Positions 1-5,649 of a stretch of 6,055 bases of DNA are shown here, one piece after another. The position numbers and the translations under genes were made by a program. The DNA is taken from contig JAJFMS010000248.1 in NCBI GenBank assembly GCA_020696885.1, forward strand, positions 1 to 6,055, written 5' to 3'. The stretch is from Armatimonadota bacterium. Lineage in GTDB: Bacteria > Armatimonadota > SYMT01. A model generated the notes under the pieces. That model was not told the DNA's origin and ran no database searches. It worked only from the letters and a program-made list of their open reading frames with translations. Within the stretch, counting starts at the first letter, position 1, and every line of letters begins with the position of its first letter.

Positions 1-165
1 GATCTCCTGCGCCCGGAGCAGCGTCGCCTCGATCTCCGGATCGTCGACCTGCGGGTAGTAAGAGCGGCTGCTGACGGAAAAGTTGAACCCGGCGCGCTTG
101 AACAGCGCCAGCGTCGAGTCCTGGAGGCTCCCCTTAGGGATGCCGAGACGCAATACGGTGGAAAT
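1..165 (-). CDS. hisG: ATP phosphoribosyltransferase HisG, N-terminal part (runs off window)
   Basis: HisG catalyses the first step of histidine biosynthesis, condensing ATP with PRPP to phosphoribosyl-ATP in the cytoplasm. Translating the minus strand gives 55 residues before the window ends. They contain the family's N-terminal signature RLGIPKGSL (residues 6-14, nucleotide-binding region), then SSRSYYP (32-38) and LLRAQEI (49-55). The wording resembles the long, ACT-like-domain form of HisG, but that domain would lie outside the window. There is no ATG in frame before the upstream TAA (around 296-298). I chose ATT at 165-163 because AGGGAGA (177-171) ends 5 nt before it and the product then begins M-S-T-V-L-R-L-G, a normal HisG length. 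Alternatives are TTG at 153-151 (product M-R-L-G, but 17 nt from that Shine-Dalgarno) and GTG at 225-223 (a 20-residue extension with no clear Shine-Dalgarno). Identity is very secure; the exact start is not. The gene has its own promoter. Confidence 0.92.
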   Translation of the reverse strand, partial: MSTVLRLGIPKGSLQDSTLALFKRAGFNFSVSSRSYYPQVDDPEIEATLLRAQEI

Positions 166-170
166 GGTCG

Positions 171-177
171 TCTCCCT
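171..177 (-). promoter_or_regulatory. Shine-Dalgarno of hisG that decides the start
   Basis: AGGGAGA on the minus strand is the only good anti-16S match in the hisG leader. It sits 5 nt upstream of ATT (165-163) and 17 nt upstream of TTG (153-151). This spacing favours the unusual ATT start over the conventional TTG. Confidence 0.55.
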
Positions 178-221
178 GGCGAAACTCCGCTCCAGGCCGG
201 AGTCCAGCCCGGGCGCGGCTC

Positions 222-237
222 CCACGCGTCCACGCGT
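222..237. repeat. Perfect tandem 8-bp repeat CCACGCGT x2 in the hisG leader
   Basis: Two exact, directly abutting copies of CCACGCGT each contain the palindromic hexamer ACGCGT. They begin about 13 bp downstream of the hisG -10 box, so they cover the expected start of the transcript. Their position would suit an operator, but no known regulator site is recognised and two copies of an 8-mer in GC-rich DNA could be chance. Confidence 0.4.
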
Positions 238-249
238 GAGAACGGCCCA

Positions 250-279
250 ATTATAGTCGCCCACCGCACGGTAGGGCAA
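250..279 (-). promoter_or_regulatory. Sigma70-like promoter of hisG
   Basis: On the minus strand the -10 box is a perfect TATAAT (255-250) and the -35 box is TTGCCC (279-274, four of six matches to TTGACA), separated by 18 bp. Such an AT hexamer stands out in this GC-rich context. Transcription would start near 243, giving a leader of about 78 nt to the ATT start. It lies between the hydrolase's 3' inverted repeat and hisG, so hisG probably starts its own transcript. Confidence 0.72.
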
Positions 280-300
280 GCGGGCCGGGCCGAGTTAACC

Positions 301-330
301 GGAGAGAGGCAGAGGACACGGAGAGGAAGG
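301..330. repeat. Purine-rich repetitive tract next to the inverted repeat
   Basis: The plus strand is almost all G and A, built from GGAGAG/AGAGG/ACACGGAG-like words, and directly abuts the inverted repeat at 339-395. Its composition is unlike the surrounding sequence. It looks like the edge of a dispersed intergenic repeat, which is inferred from texture because no second copy is present in the window. Confidence 0.35.
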
Positions 331-338
331 GATTTTTG

Positions 339-395
339 GACAGGATTACAGGATAGGGAATCCGCCCTGCCCATTCCCTATCCTGTAATCCTGTC
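339..395. repeat. 23-bp perfect inverted repeat, possible 3' end of the hydrolase transcript
   Basis: The arms at 339-361 and 373-395 are perfect reverse complements over 23 bp, with an 11-nt loop (362-372, CCGCCCTGCCC). The arms contain the word ACAGGATTACAGGAT. The hairpin begins 20 nt beyond the hydrolase stop codon. On the hydrolase transcript it is followed by an A-rich stretch rather than a U-tract, so it is not a textbook intrinsic terminator. It could still act as an mRNA 3' stabiliser or stop transcription ahead of the hisG promoter. The AT-richer, low-complexity arms suggest a mobile or dispersed repeat. Confidence 0.8.
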
Positions 396-414
396 TGATA
401 CTTCTCCCTGGTTT

Positions 415-2019
415 TCAGTGCGCGATTTCGTAGAGCACTGCGTTCTCACCGTTCGGGGCAGCCTTCCCGGTCCGCGGGTCGATCCAATCCACCTGGGTCT
501 CGTCGTGGGCCAGATTGCGCCCGCGGGCCACGTACATCCGATCGAACGTGCTGCTGCGCCACCGGGAGTAGCGGTACCGCCGCAGCGCATCGCCCGCCAC
601 CAGCTCCTCCGGGAAATCCAGGGCACTGTGCGTGGCGATGAAGGTGGGAACCTGCTCCCAGCCGGCTCGGAAGTCGAAGCGGAAGAAGCTGAGGAACCGG
701 GTGTGTCCGCGTACCGGCTGGCGCAGGCTGGCGGGGAGCAGCTCGCCCGGGTAGCCGCCGTACTTGAACTCCTGGCGCGTGCGCTCCATGGTAATCCAGA
801 ACGGCAGCCACAGGGGTCGGACCTTGATCCGGTGGACCACGCTGCTTCGTCCCCGCGCGAAGTCCGCCAGCTCGGAGCCTTCTTTCACCAGGGTGCCGTT
901 ACTGAAGGCCACGCGGGGAATTTCAGGGTGGTATCCCCCTTTCCCCATCTGCCGCAAGCTGGTGTAGAACGCGTCATGGGCCCTGCCCCCGATCAGCAGC
1001 TCGCTGGCGGCGGGACTGCGCAGCCCGCGGTAGAGCAGCGCCGCGTCCGAACCGGCCTTGGGCTCCTTTTCGGGGTCCACGCCAACGCGCTTGAGTAGGG
1101 TCTGGAGCAGTTTCGGATCGGTCCAGGCGCCCTGATGCGGTCCGTTGATGCTGAGGTACTTCCGCACGCCCAATCGCTCCTGGCGCTCCGCGGCGGAGGC
1201 CAGCGCGTAGCGGAGGGTCACGGCGCCCATGCTGATCCCCGCGGCCACGGTCTGGTCTTTGCTTCCGTTCCAGGCGTTCACGCGCCGGGCCAGCTCGGCG
1301 AAATCATCCGCTTGCTGTACGAGCGAAGCGCCGCCGTCGCCCCAGTCCAGAAGCCACGTATCCAGGTCATGCCGCTCGCGCCCGCTTGCGATCAGCTGCG
1401 CAAAGGTCGGGTCGTCCTGCCACGCGGGGTCGTTCCAGTCCTGGGCATTGAGCGGGTCGTAACCTTCCGCCAGGATGACGGGGCGCCGTACCCGGCCGGG
1501 CTCGCCGCGGAGCACCACCACCGTGTGCCGGTGGTACTGGATCTGGAGGCTGGAAACTCCGCTGCGGGGAAACTTCGGTCCCCGGGCTCGCAGCCGCAGC
1601 ACGGTCGGGCGCTCCAGGCGGAACGACGCTTTCCCCCGCTCCGGCGTCCCTTTCCCCCAGCGGCCCAACTCCTGCCACTCGCCGCCGGTGGTCCAGGCCT
1701 CCCGGCTCTCCAGCACCGCCTCCCCGCCCCGGTCCGTGTGCCAGACGACTTCGAACTCTTGCGGAACGTTGGCGGAGCCCAGGGCTTCAGACCAGCCGGC
1801 GTGGCTCGTCCGCACGGTGGTCACCACCGGGTATTCCCGCGAAGCGGTCAGGGTCTCCACCGCGGGCGGCAAGAGCTGGGCTACCACGGCGCTAATGGGG
1901 GGGCTCGGCGGCGGGGCGGCGGTCGCTCCGGCGCCGACAGGAGCACCCGGCTGCGCGGCGGCAGCGGCTCCGGCGCTGGCGAGCAAGACCACGGTCAGGA
2001 GTGGGTGGTGCTTCACCAT
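415..2019 (-). CDS. Secreted alpha/beta hydrolase (lipase/esterase-like)
   Basis: This 534-residue protein begins with a Sec-type signal peptide: Lys3, a hydrophobic core at about 7-19 and an Ala run at 18-22. There is no lipobox Cys. A low-complexity Ala/Pro/Gly linker follows (about 23-42). Residues about 60-170 look beta-rich. The hydrolase core starts near RRPVILAEGYDPL (178-190); the nucleophile elbow is GISMG (261-265, Ser263), followed by INGPHQGAW (291-299), SPAASELLI (335-343) and the C-terminal elements HSALD (464-468) and NLAHDE (502-507). His505 or His464 may be the catalytic histidine; the acidic residue is unclear. This pattern matches uncharacterised exported lipase-like proteins; the substrate is unknown. 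The ATG at 2019 is preceded by AGGTGG. The frame stays open to an ATG at 2226, but that would bury the signal peptide behind 69 basic, Pro-rich residues, so the shorter form is preferred. Confidence 0.86.
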   Translation of the reverse strand: MVKHHPLLTVVLLASAGAAAAAQPGAPVGAGATAAPPPSPPISAVVAQLLPPAVETLTASREYPVVTTVRTSHAGWSEALGSANVPQEFEVVWHTDRGGEAVLESREAWTTGGEWQELGRWGKGTPERGKASFRLERPTVLRLRARGPKFPRSGVSSLQIQYHRHTVVVLRGEPGRVRRPVILAEGYDPLNAQDWNDPAWQDDPTFAQLIASGRERHDLDTWLLDWGDGGASLVQQADDFAELARRVNAWNGSKDQTVAAGISMGAVTLRYALASAAERQERLGVRKYLSINGPHQGAWTDPKLLQTLLKRVGVDPEKEPKAGSDAALLYRGLRSPAASELLIGGRAHDAFYTSLRQMGKGGYHPEIPRVAFSNGTLVKEGSELADFARGRSSVVHRIKVRPLWLPFWITMERTRQEFKYGGYPGELLPASLRQPVRGHTRFLSFFRFDFRAGWEQVPTFIATHSALDFPEELVAGDALRRYRYSRWRSSTFDRMYVARGRNLAHDETQVDWIDPRTGKAAPNGENAVLYEIAH

Positions 2020-2120
2020 TCCACCTGCCCGCCGTCGCGGCGACGGCGCTTGCAGGTAAGGGTCGCCGGCAACCGGCGGCCACACGCTAATCCACGCCTC
2101 CCCATGTCTCGCTCCTCCAA

Positions 2121-2142
2121 CAGGATCGTCCCGGCGATCCTG
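2121..2142. repeat. 8-bp stem-loop upstream of the hydrolase
   Basis: CAGGATCG (2121-2128) and CGATCCTG (2135-2142) are perfect reverse complements around a 6-nt loop. It lies about 100 bp upstream of the hydrolase start, so it may fall in its leader or be an operator-like dyad. No regulator is recognised. Confidence 0.4.
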
Positions 2143-2324
2143 CCGGTACCCGAACTGTCGTTTCCGAAACAAGGGGGTCCTCAAACCCGATAAGCGAGTC
2201 TTCGGCTCCTCGCCAACCAAGAACACCCGTGGCGGGAGCGATCCACGATCCGGGGCAAATGAAGTAGCGCTGGAGGTGCGGCCGACCAGACAACTCGGGG
2301 TAAAGACCTTCGCCGGGGACGTGG

Positions 2325-2353
2325 CTGTAGCCGGCGCTCGCTGAGCGCCGGTG
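2325..2353 (+). repeat. Palindromic unit, copy A
   Basis: CTGTAG, arm CCGGCGCTC (2331-2339), centre GCT, arm GAGCGCCGG (2343-2351), then TG. It matches the reverse complement of copy B at 28 of 29 positions; the difference is in the centre, T against C. Confidence 0.75.
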
Positions 2354-2372
2354 CTCGCGGACCTTGCACGCC

Positions 2373-2411
2373 CTCCTGCAAAGACCGATGCCGTGTCGGA
2401 CTTTGCAGGAG
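2373..2411. repeat. Central 11-bp hairpin of the compound element
   Basis: CTCCTGCAAAG (2373-2383) pairs perfectly with CTTTGCAGGAG (2401-2411). After one A/A mismatch the stem continues with CCGA (2385-2388) and TCGG (2396-2399), closing on a 7-nt loop. It sits between the two inverted palindromic units. Confidence 0.72.
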
Positions 2412-2485
2412 TTACGGCAAGATTTACGGCCAGCGCGGTGGCAAGGCCGGGCGTGCTTTGCGGAAGGTTTAGCGAAACTTACAGC

Positions 2486-2514
2486 CACCGGCGCTCGGCG
2501 AGCGCCGGCTACAG
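2486..2514 (-). repeat. Palindromic unit, copy B (inverted relative to copy A)
   Basis: Read on the minus strand: CTGTAG, arm CCGGCGCTC, centre GCC, arm GAGCGCCGG, then TG. The arms occupy 2488-2496 and 2500-2508. Its orientation is opposite to copy A, 132 bp away. Confidence 0.75.
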
Positions 2515-2599
2515 GGAACGGCCGCATCAATCGAGAGTAAGCCGCCGCCACCCGTGTCACCGGGATCCTGGAGCGCACCCGCGCGCAGCTTCTTTCGGG

Positions 2600-2869
2600 C
2601 TACTCCGCCGAATGCTCCCGGTAGACCCGCAGTAGCTCGGTCACCAGGATTCCGTCGATGAGCATCCCCTCGTAGTTCGCGTCCTGGATGGAGAGCCCAC
2701 CCAGGCATGCGTCGCGGATGGTGGCGCCGGTGAGCGCGACGTTGTGGAACGTGGCGCCGGACAGAAGCACGTCGTCAAACACGGCGGCATGCAGGTTGAC
2801 GTCGCGGAACTCGGACTTCGAGAGATCGGCGTTCTTCGCCAGGTAGGTACCGCACTCCAGTGGGGTCAT
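2600..2869 (-). CDS. Small pentapeptide-repeat protein
   Basis: The 89-residue product is almost entirely pentapeptide repeat. From about residue 13 a bulky hydrophobic centre recurs exactly every five residues: L16, F21, L26, F31, L36, F41, L46, I51, L56, I61, Y66, I71, V76. Small residues (A/V) often sit two positions before each centre, as in NADLS, GATFH and GATIR. This pattern folds as a right-handed quadrilateral beta-helix with 20 residues per turn, so about three turns here. A short non-repeat tail (TELLRVYREHSAE, 77-89) probably forms a capping helix. There is no signal peptide or membrane segment, so it should be cytoplasmic. The start at ATG 2869 is supported by AGGAG seven bases upstream. 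The biochemical role is unknown: some family members mimic DNA and protect gyrase, but those are usually about 180-220 residues long and nothing here shows that function. Confidence 0.85.
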   Translation of the reverse strand: MTPLECGTYLAKNADLSKSEFRDVNLHAAVFDDVLLSGATFHNVALTGATIRDACLGGLSIQDANYEGMLIDGILVTELLRVYREHSAE

Positions 2870-2952
2870 CGCCTATCTCCTCTCGCCGAACTGGCGGAAG
2901 CTACAGGACCGGTAAGCAAGCCGACCGGAACCCTGCGGCTCTTCCCGATCCC

Positions 2953-2979
2953 TTTTCGCGTCTTTTCGCGTGTTTCGCG
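2953..2979. repeat. Three helically phased T-tract/CGCG repeats
   Basis: TTTTCGCG occurs at 2953-2960 and 2963-2970, and TTTCGCG at 2973-2979, giving three T-tracts at exact 10-bp spacing. Tracts phased with the helical repeat can bend DNA. They lie between the aminotransferase terminator and the pentapeptide-repeat gene, about 85-110 bp upstream of that gene's start, a position that would suit an upstream promoter element. No clear -35/-10 pair was found below it. Confidence 0.45.
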
Positions 2980-2988
2980 GGCAAACCA

Positions 2989-3012
2989 GGGGCGGCTCCC
3001 CGGAGCCGCCCC
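2989..3012 (-). terminator. Stem-loop terminator after the aminotransferase
   Basis: GGGGCGGCTC (2989-2998) and GAGCCGCCCC (3003-3012) form a 10-bp perfect GC-rich stem with a 4-nt loop, starting 14 nt past the aminotransferase stop codon. On the transcript it is followed by TGGTTTG, a weak U-tract. It is probably the end of the aminotransferase message, though efficiency without a full U-run is uncertain. Confidence 0.65.
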
Positions 3013-3026
3013 ACTGAACCGTCGTC

Positions 3027-4214
3027 TCAGGCGCGGGACTTCAGCTCCCGGGCTGCCGTCTCCAGGCGATCCATGCCCTTCTCGATGTTGGCCATGCTGG
3101 TGGCATAGGAAAGCCGGATGTTCTGGGGCACGCCGAATCCACTGCCCGGCACCACCGCGATCCGGGCTTCGTTGAGCAGGTACTCGGTGATCGCGTCCCC
3201 GTCCGGGAAGGCGCTGCTGGTGAGGCCGGAGATGTTCGGCAGCACGTAGAACGCGCCGTCCGGGTTCACGCAGCTCACCCCCGGCATGCTGTTGAGCCGG
3301 CCGACGATGTAGTCGCGGCGCTGCTGAAACGCCTGCCGCATCTCCTCCACGCACTCCTGCGGACCGCGGAGCGCCACCACGCCGCCGACCTGCGCGAAGC
3401 TGGTGGGGTTGCTGGTGCTCTGGTCCTGAATCCGCCCCATCGCGGCCACGATCTCGCCGTCCCCGGCCAGCCAGCCCAGCCGCCAGCCGGTCATGGAGTA
3501 GGCTTTGGAGAACCCGTTGATCACCAGCGTACGCTTCTGGATCTCGGGGCCGAACGAGGCCACGCTCACGTGGTCGCCGCCGTAGGTGAGGTGCTCGTAG
3601 ATCTCGTCGCTCAGGACCAGCACGTCCTTCTCCACGGCCAGCTCCGCGATCTTCTTCAGCTCCGCGGTCTCCACCACCGCACCCGACGGGTTGCTGGGCG
3701 AGTTGAGCACGATCATCTTGGTGCGCGGCGTGATCTTCTCGGCGATGGCGGCCGCGGAGACCCGGAAGCCGTCCGACTCGGGCGCGTCCACGAACACCGG
3801 TACGCCGCCGGCCAGCTTCACCTGTTCCGGGTAGCTCACCCAGTACGGCACCGGAACGATCACCTCGTCACCCGGGTCGATTACGGCCTGCAGCAGGTTG
3901 TAGATGCTGTGCTTGGCGCCGCAGGAGACGATGATCTGGCCCGGCTTGTAGGTCAGGCCGTTCTCCCGCTGCAGCTTCTCGCACACGGCGTCCTTCAGGG
4001 CCGGGATGCCAGCCGAGGCGGTGTACTTGGTCTGGCCCTGGTTGAGCGCTTCGATCGCCGCGGACTTGATGTGCTCAGGCGTGTCGAAGTCCGGCTCTCC
4101 GGCCCCGAAGCCGATCACGTCGATACCCTGTGCCTGGAGCGCCTTGGCCTTCGCCGTGATCGCCAGCGTCGGCGAAGGGGCCGCATTCCGTGCGCGCTCT
4201 GAGATTCGAGACAT
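3027..4214 (-). CDS. Class I-beta PLP-dependent aspartate aminotransferase
   Basis: This 395-residue cytoplasmic enzyme transfers the amino group between aspartate and 2-oxoglutarate through pyridoxal phosphate. Fold-type I landmarks are in order: FGAGEPDFDTPEHI (36-49), CGAKHSIYN (98-106), PYWVSYPE (123-130), NSPSNPSG (171-178, Asn175), SDEIYEH (202-208, Asp203 and Tyr206), SKAYSMTGWRLGW (236-248, Schiff-base Lys237) and RLSYATS (367-373, Arg367 for the substrate carboxylate). Length and motif wording match the Thermus-type I-beta subgroup, including a Lys at 101 in the position used for distal-carboxylate recognition in that subgroup. Some members also transaminate prephenate, which the sequence alone cannot decide. 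The start is ATG 4214, with GGAG seven bases upstream. The in-frame ATG at 4286 would add 24 residues unlike the family. It lies 179 bp after fabF and is separated from it by a stem-loop, so it is probably transcribed separately, although no clear promoter was seen. Confidence 0.95.
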   Translation of the reverse strand: MSRISERARNAAPSPTLAITAKAKALQAQGIDVIGFGAGEPDFDTPEHIKSAAIEALNQGQTKYTASAGIPALKDAVCEKLQRENGLTYKPGQIIVSCGAKHSIYNLLQAVIDPGDEVIVPVPYWVSYPEQVKLAGGVPVFVDAPESDGFRVSAAAIAEKITPRTKMIVLNSPSNPSGAVVETAELKKIAELAVEKDVLVLSDEIYEHLTYGGDHVSVASFGPEIQKRTLVINGFSKAYSMTGWRLGWLAGDGEIVAAMGRIQDQSTSNPTSFAQVGGVVALRGPQECVEEMRQAFQQRRDYIVGRLNSMPGVSCVNPDGAFYVLPNISGLTSSAFPDGDAITEYLLNEARIAVVPGSGFGVPQNIRLSYATSMANIEKGMDRLETAARELKSRA

Positions 4215-4233
4215 GACTGCACTCCAATGACAA

Positions 4234-4256
4234 GGTCGCGCGCCACTGCGCGAACC
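4234..4256 (-). other. Small hairpin in the aminotransferase leader
   Basis: GGT/ACC and CGCGC/GCGCG pair around a 6-nt loop with one bulged base, ending about 20 nt before the start codon and just upstream of the Shine-Dalgarno. It could affect translation, but short GC stems arise easily at this base composition. Confidence 0.3.
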
Positions 4257-4350
4257 TGGATAGGGAAACGATGCTCGCGTCTGCACTTCGACGCCGCGCG
4301 TGCGCCAGAGGACCGTTTGCCGCTACTTGGCCCGAAATCGCGCGGGGGAT

Positions 4351-4380
4351 CGGACGGGCGGCCTGCGGGCCGCCCATCCG
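4351..4380 (-). terminator. Strong stem-loop after fabF
   Basis: GGGCGGCC (4356-4363) and GGCCGCCC (4368-4375) pair perfectly around a TGCG tetraloop. After one mismatch the stem extends with CGGA (4351-4354) and TCCG (4377-4380). It starts 13 nt past the fabF stop codon. There is no U-tract on the downstream side, so it may be an mRNA 3' stabiliser or a factor-assisted terminator rather than a classical intrinsic one. Confidence 0.58.
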
Positions 4381-4393
4381 GAATACCAACCGG

Positions 4394-5635
4394 CTAGGCG
4401 AACCGTTTGATCACCAGCGTGGCGTTGTGGCCGCCGAAACCGAAGCTGTTGGAGACGGCTACGTTCACCCGATGCGGGCGCGCGGTGTGCGGCACGTAGT
4501 CCAGATCGCACGCCGGGTCCGGGTTGTCCAGGTTGATGGTGGGCGGCAGGATGCCGTCCCGGATCGCCTGGAGGCAGAACATCGCCTCCACTGCACCCGC
4601 CGCGCCCAGCAGGTGGCCGGTCATGGACTTGGTGCTGCTCATCGGGATCCGGTAGGCGTGCTCGCCGAACACGGTCTTCACCGCCGCGGTCTCGTTCTTG
4701 TCGTTCGGTCCCGTGGAGGTGCCGTGGGCGTTGATGTAGTCCACGTCTTCCGGCTTGAGGCCGGCGTCTTCCAGGGCGCGAGCCATCGACCGCGCAGCGC
4801 CGACGCCGTCCGGCGCCGGCTGGGTGATGTGGTAGGCGTCCGCGCTCATGCCGTAGCCGGCGATCTCACCGTAGATCTGCGCGCCGCGCGCCTGGGCGAA
4901 CTCCAGCTCCTCCAGCACGAGCACGGCGGAGCCTTCGCCGATGACGAAGCCGTCCCGCTCCGCGTCGAACGGCCGGCTGGCGCGGGTGGGATCGTCGTTG
5001 CGGGTGGAGAGTGCCTTGCAGGCGGCGAATCCCCCGACCCCCATCGGCGTGATCGCCGCCTCGGCGCCGCCCGCGAGCATCACGTCCGCGTCGCCGCGGC
5101 GGATCACTTCCATGGCATCGCCGATGGCGTTCGTGCCGGTGGCACAGGCGGTCACCACGCAGCTATTCGGGCCGCCGAAGCCGAAGCGGATCGAGACCTG
5201 GCCGCTGGCCATATCGCAGATCATCATCGGGATGAAGAAAGGGCTGATCCGATCCGGCCCCTTCGCCAGCGAGACCTTCAGCTCCCGCTCCAGCGTCTCG
5301 ATGCCGCCGATGCCGGAGCCGACCATCACGCCGATCCGGTTTCGGTTCTCCGCCGTGGCTTCGAGCACCGCATGGTCGACCGCCTCCTGGGACGCGGCCA
5401 CCGCAAATTGGGTGAAGCGGTCCATCCGCCTCGCTTCTTTGCGGTCCACGTACTTGAGCGGGTCGAACTCCTTCACTTCCGCCCCGAACGTGACCGGGTA
5501 CCCGGTCGCGTCGAAGAGGGTCAGCGGCGCTGCGCCGGATTTACCGGCCAGCACCGCCTGCCAGCTCTCTTCGGCGGAGTGCCCTACCGGGCTGACACAG
5601 CCGAACCCCGTTACCACTACACGTCGCCTGGACAT
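4394..5635 (-). CDS. fabF: Beta-ketoacyl-ACP synthase II (KAS II)
   Basis: FabF elongates fatty acids in the cytoplasm by decarboxylative condensation of malonyl-ACP with an enzyme-bound acyl chain. The 413-residue protein has the usual length and all expected thiolase-fold landmarks: N-terminal [15 protein letters not shown] (4-18), nucleophile Cys164 in [11 protein letters not shown] (162-172), His304 in NAHGTST (302-308), Lys336 in SSTKSMTGH (333-341), His341 in TGHLLGAAG (339-347), and the gating loop GFGGHN (399-404, Phe400). The Cys-His-His triad with Lys marks an active elongating synthase rather than FabH or a chain-length factor. The start ATG 5635 is fixed by the conserved N-terminus. 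Its ribosome site is poor: AGGA ends only one base before ATG and GGAG lies about 20 nt upstream. It follows acpP by 98 bp, the usual order in fab clusters, and probably shares a transcript with it. The usual downstream rnc is not present. Confidence 0.97.
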   Translation of the reverse strand: MSRRRVVVTGFGCVSPVGHSAEESWQAVLAGKSGAAPLTLFDATGYPVTFGAEVKEFDPLKYVDRKEARRMDRFTQFAVAASQEAVDHAVLEATAENRNRIGVMVGSGIGGIETLERELKVSLAKGPDRISPFFIPMMICDMASGQVSIRFGFGGPNSCVVTACATGTNAIGDAMEVIRRGDADVMLAGGAEAAITPMGVGGFAACKALSTRNDDPTRASRPFDAERDGFVIGEGSAVLVLEELEFAQARGAQIYGEIAGYGMSADAYHITQPAPDGVGAARSMARALEDAGLKPEDVDYINAHGTSTGPNDKNETAAVKTVFGEHAYRIPMSSTKSMTGHLLGAAGAVEAMFCLQAIRDGILPPTINLDNPDPACDLDYVPHTARPHRVNVAVSNSFGFGGHNATLVIKRFA

Positions 5636-5649
5636 ATCCTGATCGTTTC

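Larger units (their letters stand above)
2325..2514. repeat. Compound palindromic element (two inverted palindromic units around a hairpin)
   Basis: The element has three nested parts. Two 29-bp units (2325-2353 and 2486-2514) lie in opposite orientation and differ at one position. Each unit is itself a palindrome with 9-bp arms CCGGCGCTC and GAGCGCCGG and a 3-nt centre, flanked by CTGTAG on one side and TG on the other. Between them is a long hairpin at 2373-2411. The architecture resembles paired REP sequences (BIME) or a small non-autonomous transposable element. No transposase is nearby and no clear target-site duplication was seen. Confidence 0.75.
2020..2599. other. 580-bp intergenic stretch without a convincing gene
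   Basis: No ORF here looks like a protein: the translations are Arg/Ser/Pro-rich shadows with no recognisable motif. I found no tRNA, no clear sigma70 promoter for the hydrolase and no riboswitch fold that I recognise. What is present is a small stem-loop at 2121-2142 and the compound palindromic element at 2325-2514. The remainder (about 2143-2324 and 2515-2599) shows nothing I can name. Confidence 0.6.

Noticed and set aside
418..1098. A 226-codon open frame on the plus strand at the hydrolase 3' end
   Set aside because: Antisense to conserved hydrolase motifs (HSALD and the C-terminal His), with no recognisable protein features.
1135..2193. A 352-codon open frame on the plus strand opposite the hydrolase
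   Set aside because: Arg/Pro-rich product without domains; the minus-strand frame has a signal peptide and catalytic motifs, so this is its shadow.
2020..2226. N-terminal extension of the hydrolase to an ATG at 2226
   Set aside because: The added 69 residues are Arg/Pro-rich and would place the signal peptide internally. The ATG at 2019 has its own Shine-Dalgarno and gives a standard exported protein.
2087..2578. A 163-codon minus-strand frame across the intergenic element
   Set aside because: It reads through the palindromes and central hairpin, is rich in Arg, Ser and Cys, has no motif and no good ribosome site.
4227..4232. TTGTCA on the minus strand as a -35 box for the aminotransferase
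   Set aside because: It is about 13 nt before the start codon, so any matching -10 box would lie inside the coding region.
4215..4286. N-terminal extension of the aminotransferase to an ATG at 4286
   Set aside because: The 24 extra residues do not resemble the family N-terminus, and the ATG at 4214 has GGAG at the right distance.
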